Shown here: positions 22,337 to 34,704 of the stretch, one piece after another
How positions within the stretch are numbered: the stretch's first letter is position 1
Layout: each line of letters starts with the position of its first letter
Source of the DNA: Heterocephalus glaber
Lineage: Eukaryota; Chordata; Mammalia; Rodentia; Bathyergidae
Length of the DNA stretch: 64,000 nucleotides
Assembly (NCBI RefSeq): GCF_000247695.1
Contig: NW_004624776.1
Location: forward strand, 8,477,316 to 8,541,315
Direction of reading: 5' to 3'
Notes under the pieces: model-generated
The model's input: the letters and a program-made list of their open reading frames with translations, nothing else
Told to the model about the DNA's origin: nothing
Databases searched by the model: none
Made by a program: the position numbers and the translations under genes

Positions 22337-22883
22337 ACTATCCCTCTTTATTTGTGGAGATATGTTCCAGGGCCCCCCAGGGATGCCTGAAACTGCAGAT
22401 CTTACCAAACTCTGTATTTACATGATACCTCTGATAATCTTTAATTTGAAAATTAGGTACCCTAAAGGATTAACAGCAGTAATGATAAGACAGAACAATA
22501 TAATAATATAAATTGCAGTAAAATCGCCAACCTCACTGCTCTTGTGGTTATGGGATATTGTTAAGTAAAATAAGAGTTACCTGAATACAAGCACTGAGCT
22601 ACTGTGACAGTCACCCTAATAACCATAATGGTGAGTGAGGAACTAAGAGGCAGGTAGCACATACTTCCTTGTCCAGTGGAAACACTGGACAAAGGGATGA
22701 TTCACAGCCCAAGCAAGACTGAGCAGGTTGTTCATCTGGCAGAGAATTCATTATGCCACTCAGAATGGTGAGCAATTTAAAACTTACGAATCGTTTATCT
22801 CTGGTATGTTCCATTTAATAAGTTCAGACTGTGGGTAACAGAAACTGCGGAAAGACTCTGAATAAGGTGGAGGGCCAGTTGTA
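22337..22883 (-). mobile_element. Tigger DNA transposon, internally deleted
   Basis: Terminus ACTATCCCTCTTTATTTGTGG with GTTCCAGGGCCCCCCAGG, and far end AACTGCGG and GGAGGGCCAGTTGTAT. On the minus strand an interior block reads CAATTTAAAACTTAC-like sequence and then the start of the Tigger transposase leader. Too short for an intact transposase, so this is a deletion derivative. Confidence 0.7.
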
Positions 22884-23561
22884 TGAAAATACTTTATAAA
22901 AAGAATTAACTACCGTATTATTATTATTAGAGTAGAAACTGAGATTAAATATATTTTTATAACAGAAAGATATTCCCAAAAGACTTGGGTGTATTCAGTG
23001 AGATACCACTGTGTTTAACCCAGCACCGTGTCTCATGGACCATATAAAGGAAAGGTACATTTCAGCATCAGTTACTCTCCTCTGGGTTTTCTTTCTTTGT
23101 AGCATTCCAATCATTAGGGAACTGAGCTATCAACAGACTCATTTTTCTAGACTACAAGGAAATATTCTCAGAATTGGTTGTTAGAATCTACAAATGAGCC
23201 CACAACATTGTATTTGTGTTACTACTCTCAAAGTCCTCTGGTACCAATAATTTTTATAAGCATCATGTTAAGGAGGACCTGTCTTGAGTGCCTGTCTCTC
23301 CCTGACTTGGCTGCTTTTTTAGGGAGATACTAAGCTGCCTGGTGAACTGAGCAACCAGGACTGCAGTGAGAGAAAGGAAGAGGAGAAACCTAAATGGATT
23401 GCAAGACTGCTGACTGCTCTTGTGTGTGTTCCAGGGCTAAAGAGGTCCGGGAGCAAAATGTGGAGATTATTGTCAGTTACTGAGTAAATTATTAAAAGGA
23501 AATGAAAAGAGAACTATACATGAGACTGGATTGTGGGAGGTGTGCACCACTGGAGAATATG
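22884..23561. other. No recognised feature
   Basis: Unique-looking. A good acceptor-like site (TTTTCTTTCTTTGTAG, ending at about 23102) has no matching donor downstream. Confidence 0.4.
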
Positions 23562-23795
23562 CAGAGAGAAGGGTAGAAATACAAGGAGAGAAAGAGAGAA
23601 AGAAAAAGAAAAAGAAAGAGAGAAAGGAGGGGTAACAGAGAGAAACAGAGATAAAGAGACAGAGAAAGACAGAGATCAAATTAGACAGAAAGACTAAAGA
23701 GATAAATGAGAGAAAATGAGAGACAGAAAGACAAAGACAGAGAGATAGAAAGAGAGACAAAAAGAGATAAAGAAAGGCAAAGACAGTAGGGGAGG
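23562..23795 (+). repeat. Long polypurine (G/A-rich) tract
   Basis: About 230 bp built almost entirely of GAGA, GAAA and AGACA units with rare pyrimidines. A long minus-strand frame crossing it is an artefact (Ser/Leu/Phe-rich product). Confidence 0.95.
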
Positions 23796-25239
23796 GGGCA
23801 CACAGGAACTTAGACATGGTCTCTTTAGAACATACCCTAAAAAGGCTGAAGTTGGGAAGGTATGGAGCAGGAGCCTTTCTCCCTAGGTCCTGGATGTGCT
23901 GAAATAGGTTCACACTGAGTTGCAAACACCCCTGTTTTCTGCAGCCACAAAACACAAATCCCGAGACCTGCCCAACAAGGTTGGGGGATGCACGTCGTGT
24001 GCCAGCCCAGCTACTCAGAGCCAAGAGAACCCAGCTGCTCATCTCAGCAAAGGAGTGGGTGGGGCGTCCAGAGGCCCAGACTCCCCATAGCATCAGGAAT
24101 ACAGCGGTCAGGCAGGGACACAGACCAAGTCTATGACTTCAGTGCCCACGATAACAACCAACCAAAGAACACCACTCATTTACCTGGCTGCTGAAAATAA
24201 CACCCATAATTACCCCTCACTTCTAGACTTCCCTGCTCCAAACAGTCCCCAGGCCCTCAGGCACTCTGGATGCCAATCTGTGTGTTGACCCCTCCCTGCC
24301 TGTATGCCCTTGGACTCTCCACCTGACAGGCAGGAGAGGTGTGCCCACAAAAGACTGCTTCCCTGGAACAGCTGCCCAGGGCATTAGCTCTTCCACAGCT
24401 GGGGCTGGGGAGAGAATGGGCAATATCCCCAGTGTAAAGGGAGGACTCTGAGAGAACACTGTGATCCCCCTACAGATGTCCTCATCTTCTCACTAGAATG
24501 ACTATCCAGAGCCCTCCTTTAGTTTCCACCATTTGGAAATAAGGTGAATCATTTAATATGGAAACAATTCTATGTCTGGCCTCTGAGACCTGACACCACC
24601 TGCACTGACCTCCCAGGATCAGGAGGCAGAAGCCCCTGGCCTGAGTATAGACCTCCACTCCATCAACCAATGGGTGAGATTGTAAAACAAAGCCAGCCAA
24701 CTTTGGAGGCACCTTATTACAAGGTCCTTCAACATGACGTCTCTGCCTATGCACGAATGTGGTTATCATATGGCAAATGATCAGCCTGTGGAACAGTGCT
24801 TCTGAAAACAGCCCACCTCTGCTGGGCACTAAAGATGGTGGAGCCCAGCTTCCTTTGCTTTGGACAATGACCAGGAGGCAGTGGTGGAAAGGCACCAGCC
24901 TGGGCCCAGAAGGAGAGGTGGACAAGGACATCTCCTTCATAGACTTTAACTTCTCAGGTGATAGCCAGGAGACTGGGAGAGTGGGTGTTTTGGCTGCAGG
25001 AGCTGGGAGGTGAGAGGTTCTGACACAGTCAGTCCTCCACAATGCACCTTGTACACACACCTCATGGAGCACGTGTGATTGTGGAGTGTAGAGAGCTGAG
25101 TGGTTTTCATACACCTCAGCCTCAAAGCACTACTATGCCTGGGGCAGTTTAATGATTTTGCAAAAGTGGTTCTGCCCATATGATCCTCTACGTTACTTCC
25201 CCACAGATGTTGGCAACTGGTGGAGAGGGGAGAAGCCAT
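23796..25239. other. No recognised repeat; carries the longest open frame of the window
   Basis: The minus strand is open for 210 codons at 24482-25114. The predicted product has no recognisable domain. Plus-strand frames overlap it. No splice pair, promoter or polyadenylation signal supports it. Confidence 0.3.
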
Positions 25240-25720
25240 TCACTTTTCCTCACTCATGGCTAGGTCCATGGCTGAGCCTTCTCTAGCAAAAGGCAGATTA
25301 ACAAGAAGAAAACATTTATTTAAAGTTTTACACAACATAGGATCCTTCAGAAATGAAAACCCTGAGAAAAAGAGAAACCTGCATGTTTTTATGATCAAGT
25401 TTGATGAAGAATTAGATAGTAGTGCAGAAGTCTGATCGTATGAAAGAGGATGTGATCTAATGGTACTAAGCTGGGGGACTTAGCAAGGCCTGTTTAGATT
25501 CCTCTCTGTGTCCCTATGTCTTTGGAAATAAGAATATTTCTTTCTTCCAGGTGTGTCTCACATGAAGGCGTTATGACTTCATTGGAAGAAGGGCAGAGAA
25601 GTCTTTTATGGCCTGCTTCAGGGAAAGGACATGAGAAAACCAGAAAATCCGTTCTGGCTCTGCTGTTTTCTCAAATGCCAAGGTGCTACATTTGAGGGTA
25701 GTGTGTCCTGAGTCCCATTC
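25240..25720. repeat. Ancient LTR-like mammalian repeat
   Basis: Blocks ACAACATAGGATCCTTCAG, AAGCTGGGGGACTTAGCAAGG and GGGAAAGGACATGAGAAAACC feel like a known dispersed repeat in this order. I cannot name the family. Confidence 0.3.
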
Positions 25721-26039
25721 ACTAGCCATCATGATGGAGGTAATTCTATTGCAGCCAAAATTTGTATAAAAAAATACTCTAGGATCCTAAGACAGACGTG
25801 TCTTCTCAAACACAAATATGTAGCAAATAATGAGGGCTAGAAAGGCCTGGAAAGGCAATAGTATTTGAGCTGGGCTTTGAAGCAAAATGGGAATTTTCCA
25901 GTAAAAAAGAAGATAGAAACATCAAATTCTGAAGCAGAGACCACAAAAGATGGCTGTCAGGCAGGGATGAAGTAGCCTCTTTGTTACCTCACAATGGTCT
26001 TGCTTGTGTATGCAGTTGTCAGCTCAGGAGTACAGAGCA

Positions 26040-26165
26040 GGAAGGGATTCGGGAACACACCCACTTCAGGCATCTTTTTATGGATAAGCAAGCTGAGGCC
26101 AAAGAAGGTTGAATGAGTTTTTCAAGTAAGGTAGCTTGTTGTTAGAGAGAAGCATGATTTTAACA
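26040..26165 (-). repeat. MIR SINE remnant
   Basis: Inverted MIR blocks: ATGGATAAGCAAGCTGAGGCC then CAAGTAAGGTAGCTTGTTG. Confidence 0.4.
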
Positions 26166-26277
26166 AAACCCTATTATGAGAACACAACCTAACATGTTTT
26201 GTGTTAACACTTGCAAGATTTTGCCTGCCTGTAACACCTCACCTGATACTGTATTTATATGAAAATAAGAGTTGTTG

Positions 26278-26655
26278 GGTTAATCAGCTTTCCATTATTA
26301 TAACAAACACCTGAAATAATAAACTTAGAAGAGAGAAGGTTTATTTTAGCTGCACTTTGGGAGGTTCCAGTTCACGATCAGTTGGCCTGGTGGCTTTGGG
26401 CCTGTGTCTAGATAATATACCATCATGGCAGTGTCTGATGGAGCAAAACCACTTGTCTCATGGTCAGGAAACAAAAGAAAGAAAGAGGAAGAGACTGAAG
26501 TCTCACTGTCCTCTTTGATGGCACGCCCCCAGTGGCCCAAGGACTTTCCACTGGCCACATCTCCTAAAAGTTGCATCACCTACCAGTAATACTGCCCTGG
26601 GGGCCAAGATGTTAACATGTGAGCCTTTGGGGGATGTTCAAGACCTAAACTATAG
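26278..26655 (-). mobile_element. MaLR/ORR1-type solo LTR
   Basis: GGTTAATCAGCTTTCCATTA start, GAGAAGGTTTATTTTAGCTGC, CATGTGAGCCTTTGGGGG near the end, and ACCTAAACTATAG. Close in layout to 34705-35085. Confidence 0.75.
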
Positions 26656-29143
26656 TAAGGACTCTTAGGGCTTTGGAGATGGTCACTTTTAAGGGACTTC
26701 ACATTGAATCAATAATATGGAGGTAGGAAAGACACTTTTAGTGGCTGAGGAAATCTGTCTCCTGAATTTTTCTGCTAAGCATCTTTGATTAGAGAAGTAA
26801 GTTTACATCAGAAAAAAATGGGAAAACATCTGTGTCTATAACTAATTAAAAAGATGTGTGATCAACAAACGCCCTCCTCTCCTACACTCGGGGAAGAGCT
26901 CATTACTGTCGCTAAAAGGCATCCTGGAAACTTCTCCCCTGGGAGATTCACTGTACATTGATTATCTGCACTCCCAATAGCAGCAGGCCACATTATTTGT
27001 GTTTGTCAGGACATTTTACTTTGCTGGTTTTAGACCTAGTTTCCTGAGCTAAAAGCAGGATCCCAGTTTCCACCCATCAAATGGGACTTCAGAGCTCTCC
27101 CTACCTTTCCATTGGTATAAAGTAAACAGCATCAACTTGAATGTACTTTACCTCAGACCAAATGGGACCAGGACCTCAGAAACAGGAAACCAGCAGAGTA
27201 GGCCTTGGACATGGCTTCCCTGGGTTCAGCTTATCATGGTATTCCCAAATGGATGGCTGCTTTCATCACTCACTGACTGCAACCTTTGACCTCTCTACTC
27301 TGCTGACGATAATGATGTGTGACTTCCTGGTGAAGGTACAGGAAGAAAATTAGGTAAGGAAATCCTTAAGATCTTTTGAGAATTCATTATGGTTTCAAGA
27401 GTGTCAGAGAAAAAGATAGAGTGACAAGCAAAGGAAAATAGTCACTTTTAATGAGAAACTCAGAACTCCCCATTGAGGACATCACCTGTGGAAAGATTGG
27501 ATGGAGGTGTGGAGCAAGACAAGTCTCAAGCAGCCCCAAACAGAAGGACCACAGCTGGAGGCCCCCTTTAATCATCTCCACCTCATTTCTCTCCTTGAGG
27601 TTTCCCAAGCCAGGCCCTAGCCCTTTCTCCAGCCCTTCACAGAGCACCCAATCATCACTTAGAAACTGTCCTCTCCTTCTCCCTCCCTGAGTATTCTGTC
27701 AAGAGCCTCCCCTCCGCAGCAGGGTGCGAGGGCCTCAGGGTGCCAAGCTCACCGGGCAGTCTTGCCACCAGAGAGCCTTCTGTGACTTAGCGATCTCCTT
27801 GTCTTTATCTTCTCGGTCCCAGAGGCTAGCAGAGGGTATTGTACAAAGAATGTAATTCGTACATTTGCACAATGTATTTCACTCAAGAAGCCAATGAATA
27901 AATGGTGTTTACAGTTTCTGGGTCTTGCTTTCCTTTGACCTCTCTCTTTCACCAGGTTCTGACGAGGTTACTTATGTTTTCTCCGGGTCCCAGCCGCCCT
28001 GAGACCCAGGTTAGCGCTACTGGTCTCTCAACCACACAAAAGCTGACTCAGCAACTTCCCTGGACGGCGGCCAAGGAGCCCCCTGGACCTGTCTTGGGCA
28101 GCAGCCTGCTCTGCTCCCCTGAGCTCCTCCCCAAGACGCTCCTGCAAGGCCAACTGGTCTCCTACCTTTCATCTGCTTCTGCTCTTAAAGTTTCTCGTGC
28201 ATTTTTCTGGGTGCAGGTTATATGATTTTTCTTCTTCTCAGAATAGTGACACAGTCGTGGTTTAAAAAATTGCACAATCAAAGAAAGTATAAAGAAGCAA
28301 ACAGAAACAGTTTGTAAAGGACCTTGCTTGGCCTCTGCACTTCTTGCCCCTTTCTGCTCTTTCCTTCCTTCCCCTCCCCCAACCTCCCAGCTCCTAATCT
28401 ACCTGGAAGGACTCTCACTTTAGCATTTTCAGGTCTCTTTATCTTCAGGGACAAAGATTAGCATAAGGATTAACAAATAATAACCTAATTATTTTTCATT
28501 CACCACAAACCCAGCTGGATTAAGGTTATTCTTAAATTGCATACTTTTGGCAAGAGGGTAAAAGACACATGAGAAACTGCTGAAGTGTCTTAAACCCAAC
28601 AACACATAAAGAGGCAAAGGGAGCACATGGAGATGTAAGAGAGACAGAGAAAGGTCCTGCTTTCCACGGTGGGTGAGTTTGTTCTGCCTGGACAGAAAAG
28701 CGTGGTCTGAATGATTTCTCATGATCCCTTTGGGCCTCATATAATGTAATGTAGTTTCAGGACAATAATGCATTCACTGTGAGAGTTTTGCACAGCAGAG
28801 AGGGCCGTGGCCAGTTTTGTCTTCCCAGGAGGCCTTTGTGAAGGTCGCACAGGCAGGCCACCTAGGTCAAGCGGAGCTGATGATGAGCTTCAGCAGACAC
28901 TCTGTGCTCATCCTCCCTGGATTCAGGGTGACTACCAAGATCCTCCCAATGTTAGTATCAGTGGAAATGAGACCAAGAGGTCTCCTACTGAGGAATTTGA
29001 ATCTAGATATTAAACAGCAGGATCACTAAGTTTTCTCAAAGAAGGAAAATTGGATTTTCCAGTGATACTTGGTGTTAGAGATCTATAAGTCTTCACTACA
29101 TACTCGTCTTGAAGCAGGATTATGGACTGACTTATACTTCTTT
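26656..29143. other. 2.5 kb, no recognised feature
   Basis: Includes AT-rich and GC-richer parts. Open frames of up to 107 codons (27902-28225, plus) show no domain. A C/T-rich stretch is at 28340-28385. Confidence 0.4.
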
Positions 29144-29419
29144 TATGGTTTGAATGTGTTCCCCAAAGTTCATGTGTTGGAAATTCATTCACCTGATGAG
29201 GGCCTTCTTGCTGTGTCGTCCCATGACAAAGGGCATCACACTGCCAGACACAGCACACATGCTAGCTCAGGCTCCTCTTCCTTTTCCTGAAAGCCGTGCT
29301 TGCTTATAGCTCAATCTTTGACTTCCCAGCTTCCAAGACTCAAAGAAATAGATCTCTGTTCTTTATAAATTACCCCATCGGTGGCATTCTGTTGTAGAAA
29401 CACAAAATGGGGTAAGACA
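29144..29419 (+). mobile_element. MaLR (MLT1-type) solo LTR, internally shortened
   Basis: TATGGTTTGAATGTGTTCCCC start, CAAAGTTCATGTGTTGGAAA, TTTATAAATTACCCCATCGG, ending AATGGGGTAAGACA. About 100 bp shorter than the family norm. Confidence 0.75.
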
Positions 29420-30214
29420 ATTTCCAAAGAGAAAACCTAATTCCCAAAGTCTAGGTGGGATCTGCAACTTTTACAAAAGACAGTGATAGAGGTTGAAGAG
29501 GCAGTTGTAGAGCAAAACACACAGCATTTTACTCCAAGTTTCCTTATTAGATGTCTGCTTTCTAATCTCTGTTCTTGGCACTCAATATTTGCTTTTTCAA
29601 TTGTTGATTTAATAACTTTTTGTAGGGACTAACCTCTGGTTCAGTACTGATCTGAGAGCTTCTGATGTGTGAAAGCTTGAAACCTTGAGTGTGAGCCACC
29701 CAGAGGTGCCTCAAAGAGGTTAGCCAGACAGGTCAAGATGTGGAAATGCCATCCAGATAGAAGATCCTTGGCTTGAGTGGGTAGACTGTCGGTTTGTGGC
29801 ATCCTACAGACTGGCAAAAGCTAAGACCTTCCCTGCAATGGAAAGGAGGTTTGCTTGACCTGTAGAAAATAGAGAACCAACAGAGAATTTATGTATTGGT
29901 CTGGTTTCTATCTATATTTTTCATTTTTGTCCTGGCCTCCTGCTCAGGAAACATATGATCAGCATTCTCCTGCTAAAAACCTATCTTGTATTTGAAAACA
30001 ATCATATCTAACCACTTGAGTTTTTCCTCTTGAGCCTCAATCCTCCTAATGCTTAAATCTTTCCACATGGGGCCTCTTTTTCATCACACATTCTGTCTTT
30101 TTATTCATGTCACTCGTCTTTGGATCATCTCAACTCTTTCCATATCTTTGAAAAGTATGAGAGGGTAGTCTTATAGCTTCCTAAGAAAGTGCAGCATAAG
30201 AGAATGACTGCTTC
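29420..30214. other. No recognised feature
   Basis: Unique-looking. The part 29990-30180 may be an old repeat but I cannot assign it. Confidence 0.35.
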
Positions 30215-32040
30215 TCAAATGCAATTTTCTTTCTCTTTTTTTTGCTTAAATTCTTTTATTGGTACATTTTAGGTGTACAATATGTTTACTTTTATCATTG
30301 AGTGCTTGTACCTGTACATGATGTATCTTGGTTCTTATTTTTTTCCCCATTCCCAGTGCTCCCTTCACCCCCTCCACCCGTCCTTATTTACAGAGACTTT
30401 GTTTCCATTTTTTCCTTTTCCCATATTTTTTCCTTTCCCTTCTTTCCTTTCCCCTTCCCCTCCCACTTCCCCTCCCCGTTGGATGTTTTCTTCCTATTTC
30501 AAATTATCAATTATTCATTTTAATCATTTTAATCTTCATTTACACTTTCAGTTTCTCACACTAGAGAAACTATTCGGTATTTACACATGTGTGTCCTATT
30601 TATTTCACTTAAGAGTATGGCCTCAATATGCATCCATTTAGCTACAAATGTCTCTAGTTCCTCATTCTTTATGGCTGAGTAGTACTCCATTTTATTTAAA
30701 AAACACATCTTCTTTATCCAATTTCCAATTGATGGGCACTTGGGCTGTTTCCAAGCTTTAGCTATTACAAACTGTGCCGCTATGAACGTGGGTGCTCATA
30801 TATCGCTGTGGTATGATTCCTTCAATTCTTTTGGGGAGATACCCACCAGGGGAATACCTGGGTCAAATAGGACCTCTAGTCCTAGTTCTTTGAGGTATGT
30901 CCATACTGATTTCCACAGTGGTTGCACCAGTGTGCACTCCCACCAACAATGGAGAAGGGTTCCTTTCTCCCCACACCCCTGCCAGCATTTGTTATTGGTT
31001 GATTTCTTGATAGCAGCCATTCTTTCTGGGGTGAGGTAGAATCTAGTGTTGTTTTTATTTGCATATCTCCAATGAACAGTGATGTTGTACATTTTTTCAT
31101 ATATTTATTTACTGCTTTTACTTCTTTGTCTGAGAAATGTCTGTTCATTTCAGATGCCCATTTTTGAATTGGGTCTTTGAACTTGGGAGGTCTGATTTCT
31201 TTCAGTTCTTTATATATTCTAGATAGTGGTCCTTTGTTTGAGGTACAGCTGCTAAAAACTTTTTCCCACATTGTAGGTTGTCTCTTAGCTCTGTTGGTGG
31301 TTTCTCTTGCAGTACAGAAGCTTTTTAATAAGATGAGATCCCAGTTGTTGATTCTTTGTGCTAGTTCCCATGCTACTGAAGTTTTGTTCATAGTCTTTTC
31401 TTATGCCAATGTCTTCAAGAGTTCTACTTATCTTACAGCAAGTTTAGTGTCTGCTTCAATATTTAGATCTTTAATCCACTTCAATCTTACTTTAATGCAT
31501 GGTTATAAGTATGGGTCTAGTTTTAATCTTTGGCAGGTTGAAATCCAGTTTTGCCAACACCGTTTATTGAAGAGGCTATCTTTCTTCCAATGATGGTGGT
31601 TGGCTCTTTTGTCAAAGATGAGGTGGCTGAGTATGTCTGGAGTTGTTTCTGCATCTTCTAAGCTATTCCACTGATCCTCAGGTCTGTTTCTTTGCCAGTA
31701 CAATGCTGTTTTTATCACAGTAGCTTTGTAGTATAGTTTCAAGTTGGGGATTGTGATACCCCCTGCCATATCTCTGTTGCCTAGAATTGCTTTTGCCATT
31801 CTAGGTCTCTTCTGGTTCCAAATGAATTTTTGGATTGTTTTCTCTAGTTCTTTGAAATATATTTTTGGAATTTCAATCAGCATTGCATTAAATCTATATA
31901 GCAGTTTTGGAAGTATGGCCATTTTCACTATATTGGGTCTTCCTACCCAGGAACAAGGGATGTCTTTCCATTTTCTTATATCCTCTTTGATCTCTTTTTT
32001 CAGAGTGCTGTAATTTTCAGTGTCAAATGCAATTTTCTTT
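30215..32040 (-). mobile_element. 5'-truncated L1 with 18-bp TSD (ORF2 C-terminus and 3' UTR)
   Basis: Perfect direct repeats TCAAATGCAATTTTCTTT at 30215-30232 and 32023-32040 flank a minus-strand L1 body (30233-32022). From its 3' end, the plus strand shows a T-run, an inverted AATAAAAG signal near 30250, a C/T-rich block at 30350-30480 (polypurine on the sense strand), then ORF2 from about 30800 upward. ORF2 (the L1 endonuclease/reverse transcriptase) is represented only by its C-terminal third. Translated parts at 31503-31928 and 30882-31391 share one frame. They hold L1 hallmarks such as [27 protein letters not shown] and [20 protein letters not shown]. The part at 30796-31092 carries the terminal cysteine motif (CWQGCGEKGTLLHCWWEC) in another frame. 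At least one in-frame stop (31503-31505) and one frameshift (30882-31092) break it. There is no catalytic reverse transcriptase core and it cannot be mobile. Confidence 0.95.
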
Positions 32041-33198
32041 TGAATATATTCTAGAATTTAGAGTATTCTGTTATATCTAGAATATTTAGAAACATCTAGA
32101 ATATTCTTGTATCCCTTCTCAAGAACAATGCTCTTGAATATTTTCCAATCTGGGGTTGATAATGAATTCTATCCTCATTCCCCCATATTTTTACCCAGTA
32201 ATCTCTCTACAGCCTTCACATGAGTCCACACATATTGTTCCCAGAATGCCAGATTGCATTTACCCCTAATCATGACTGGAAAGACTCCATTTTGCTTTAA
32301 TTATCTTAGTTTATACTTTGCTATCAGTTTCCTGTAAGTCCTGGATCTCTCCTCTTCTAACTCCAAAATACCTAGTTCTGGAGAAAAAAAAAAAGGTGCT
32401 GAGTACCTTCTGATCATGATTTTTTTAAAAAAATAACTAAAAAGCTTTGCAGTAGTTGAAAAACAGGTTCTGGGGATTGCTCACATGTGAGTTACCCGTG
32501 TCAAACCTAATTTCTCCTTCTAATGTAATTCTCTCTCCTCAGGCTCCCATTGCTTTTCATTGTTTAAAGACTATGTTAGCTCTAGGGCCTCTGCTAAATT
32601 GTTGCTGCCTGGATTTGGGGAATTACTTTGAAACCTACCAGATATGTGGCCTCCTAGCCTCTTGATTCAGGATTCTTTATGATTTGTTAAATTTGGACTT
32701 TTGTAGGGCCTCATTTTTTTCACTTGTATATAATTAATTTCTTTCTATCCTAATGTAAATTCAGATTATTTTATCTACCCTTGTTGGGAAACAGTAATGT
32801 TGTTAATTAAATTAAGATTTTCACACTACTTTAGAATAGCTTAATGTGAGGAGAAGTTGTTTAGAGATTTTATCAGAGACCGATGAGTAAACAGCCATTA
32901 AGTTAAAGAAATTTATTTACAGGTGAATTTTAACATCAAACTGAGAATTTTCTACAGTGTAAAATTCTGTTACTGAGAAACTCAAAAAATGATTCTGCCT
33001 TTATTCTTCCTTTTAAGCTCTAACTAGAGAAAGATAGAGGTGAAAATATCACACAGATTTTTTTTCTTCTATTAAAAAAAGTATAAAAAGTCATGAAAGA
33101 GTTATGGGAAAAGCTAAAAGCTAATTGTCCCCAGGAAGATTTCATTCACTAGAGAGCATATTAAAATAGAACATTAAACTTTTCAAAGAGGTTTTCGG
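32041..33198. other. No recognised feature
   Basis: AT-rich, unique-looking. An imperfect AGAATATTC-type palindromic cluster is at 32045-32110. Confidence 0.4.
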
Positions 33199-33583
33199 CT
33201 ATAGTTTGGATATGAAATGTCCAAAGGCCCGTATGTTAAAGCCTTAGTCACAGCCTGTAGTTCTGTTGGGAGGTGGTGGAACCTTTATGAGGTGGCCGCC
33301 TAGTGGGAGGAAATTAGGTCATTGGGGGTGTGTCCTTGAAAAAGGACTGCAGGACTTTGGCCCTTCCTGTTTCTCATTTCTCTCTGCTTCCTTGCTGCCA
33401 TGAGGTGAACAAGGCTCCACCACCCAGTCCCACCAGAATGTATTGTGCTGCCACAGGCTGAAAGCAACAGGGTGACTCTCTAAAGCCTGAAATCTCTAAA
33501 TTGTTAACCAAAATAAACCTTCCCTTCTTATAAGTTGATTCTCTTGAGTATTAGGTCACAGTGAAGAAAAGCTAACTAACACA
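33199..33583 (+). mobile_element. MaLR/ORR1-type solo LTR
   Basis: CTATAGTTTGGATATGAAATG start, GGTCATTGGGGGTGTG, AATAAACC near the polyadenylation region, end AGCTAACTAACACA. Closely similar in layout to 43489-43868. Confidence 0.8.
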
Positions 33584-33629
33584 TTTTCTGTTTCTCTTAT
33601 GAGAATCTCATCAGGTGTCCAGGGCATGT

Positions 33630-33760
33630 CCAGCCACCCTGTCCTATGGCAGAGATATGGAGACAGGAGAACTTAGGCAGCTTGTCTAAGGTCCCAGAGT
33701 GAGGTAGTAAACACAACTACAAATGAACCTGTGCCCATCTGTTTTATAGAAACATTTTCA
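33630..33760 (-). repeat. MIR SINE remnant
   Basis: Inverted MIR blocks: GGAGACAGGAGAACTTAGGC, TGTCTAAGGTCCCAGAG. Confidence 0.4.
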
Positions 33761-34139
33761 CTCAGTGCTATTACCCAACCTATCACCACTGTCCTACAAC
33801 CACCCACCAGAAAGTATACTATAGGATCCAAGATGGAGACCAGAAGATCCAAGAGGATGTGATAAAGATAGGATATAATGCTCATTAGTGCAGGGGGGCT
33901 TCCACTTTCTGGAAGCCATTCATCCCCTAGGGCCAGGATAGCTGATGGCACTCTGAATAATACACTGAGCACAGCCTGACATATCCCACTATGAACGACA
34001 TCATGAATGAGGGCCATGGTGGGAGTTTAAGCCATGCACTCAAAGAAGAAAGAGACATTGGTAAGACACAGGAGATGTGTGAGTGGCTCTTCAAGTATCA
34101 TATTGCTGAGTGACTTAATGGGAAAACTCAGTTGCCACA
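33761..34139. other. No recognised feature
   Basis: Unique-looking. A 114-codon minus frame at 33673-34017 overlaps the MIR remnant and shows no domain. Confidence 0.4.
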
Positions 34140-34232
34140 CTGATTCATTTATTCATTGGATTTTTAAAACAAAATATAATCAAGCACCATCTATGTGCCA
34201 AGTATGATAGCTACAGGCTAGGGACACCAGGA
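34140..34232. repeat. L2 LINE fragment
   Basis: GATTCATTTATTCATTGG, AAGCACCATCTATGTGCCAAG and GCTAGGGACACCAGG fit L2. Confidence 0.5.
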
Positions 34233-34537
34233 GGCTGGACATTGTTGTTGCCTGGACCACTGTGGAAGGAGAACAGAGGCAACAGCTCTGTGGGTTTGAG
34301 CTGTGTCTTGTGACATCCTAGGTGACCCAAAGCTGCCACATTTATCTTTCATCTTTCATCCCTTTCTGATTTACATGACACTTCACAAATCTTCATGGTA
34401 CTATGTCCTGCATCACATGCTTTTTTGCAATTTAGTTTTTAATGGATTTCCCCTGTGCTAAAACATTCTCCAAGATATCAGGAGGGCAAAAATGAAACTT
34501 TTTCTACATGTAGTGCCTCCTCCATTATAGAGAATTT

Positions 34538-34624
34538 TGTTTTATTTTGGGGGTTGCTGGAGATTGAACCCAGGCCCCTGTACATACTAGGCACAAATTC
34601 TACCACTGAGCTACACCCTAAACC
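34538..34624 (-). mobile_element. ID SINE
   Basis: Inverted: T-rich tail, GGAGATTGAACCCAGGCCCC (B box region) and CACTGAGCTACACCCTAAACC (A box region). Diverged from the young copies. Confidence 0.8.
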
Positions 34625-34704
34625 TCTAAGTTTATCACAGACTTATCTCCCTCTTTAATTTTCCCTTACAATTTTAGTTGATCTTCAGACCCCTAAAGGT
34701 GGTA

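Noticed and set aside
23473..24093. 206-codon minus-strand frame rich in Ser, Leu and Phe
   Set aside because: Openness is forced by the polypurine tract (its complement has few stop triplets). No domain.
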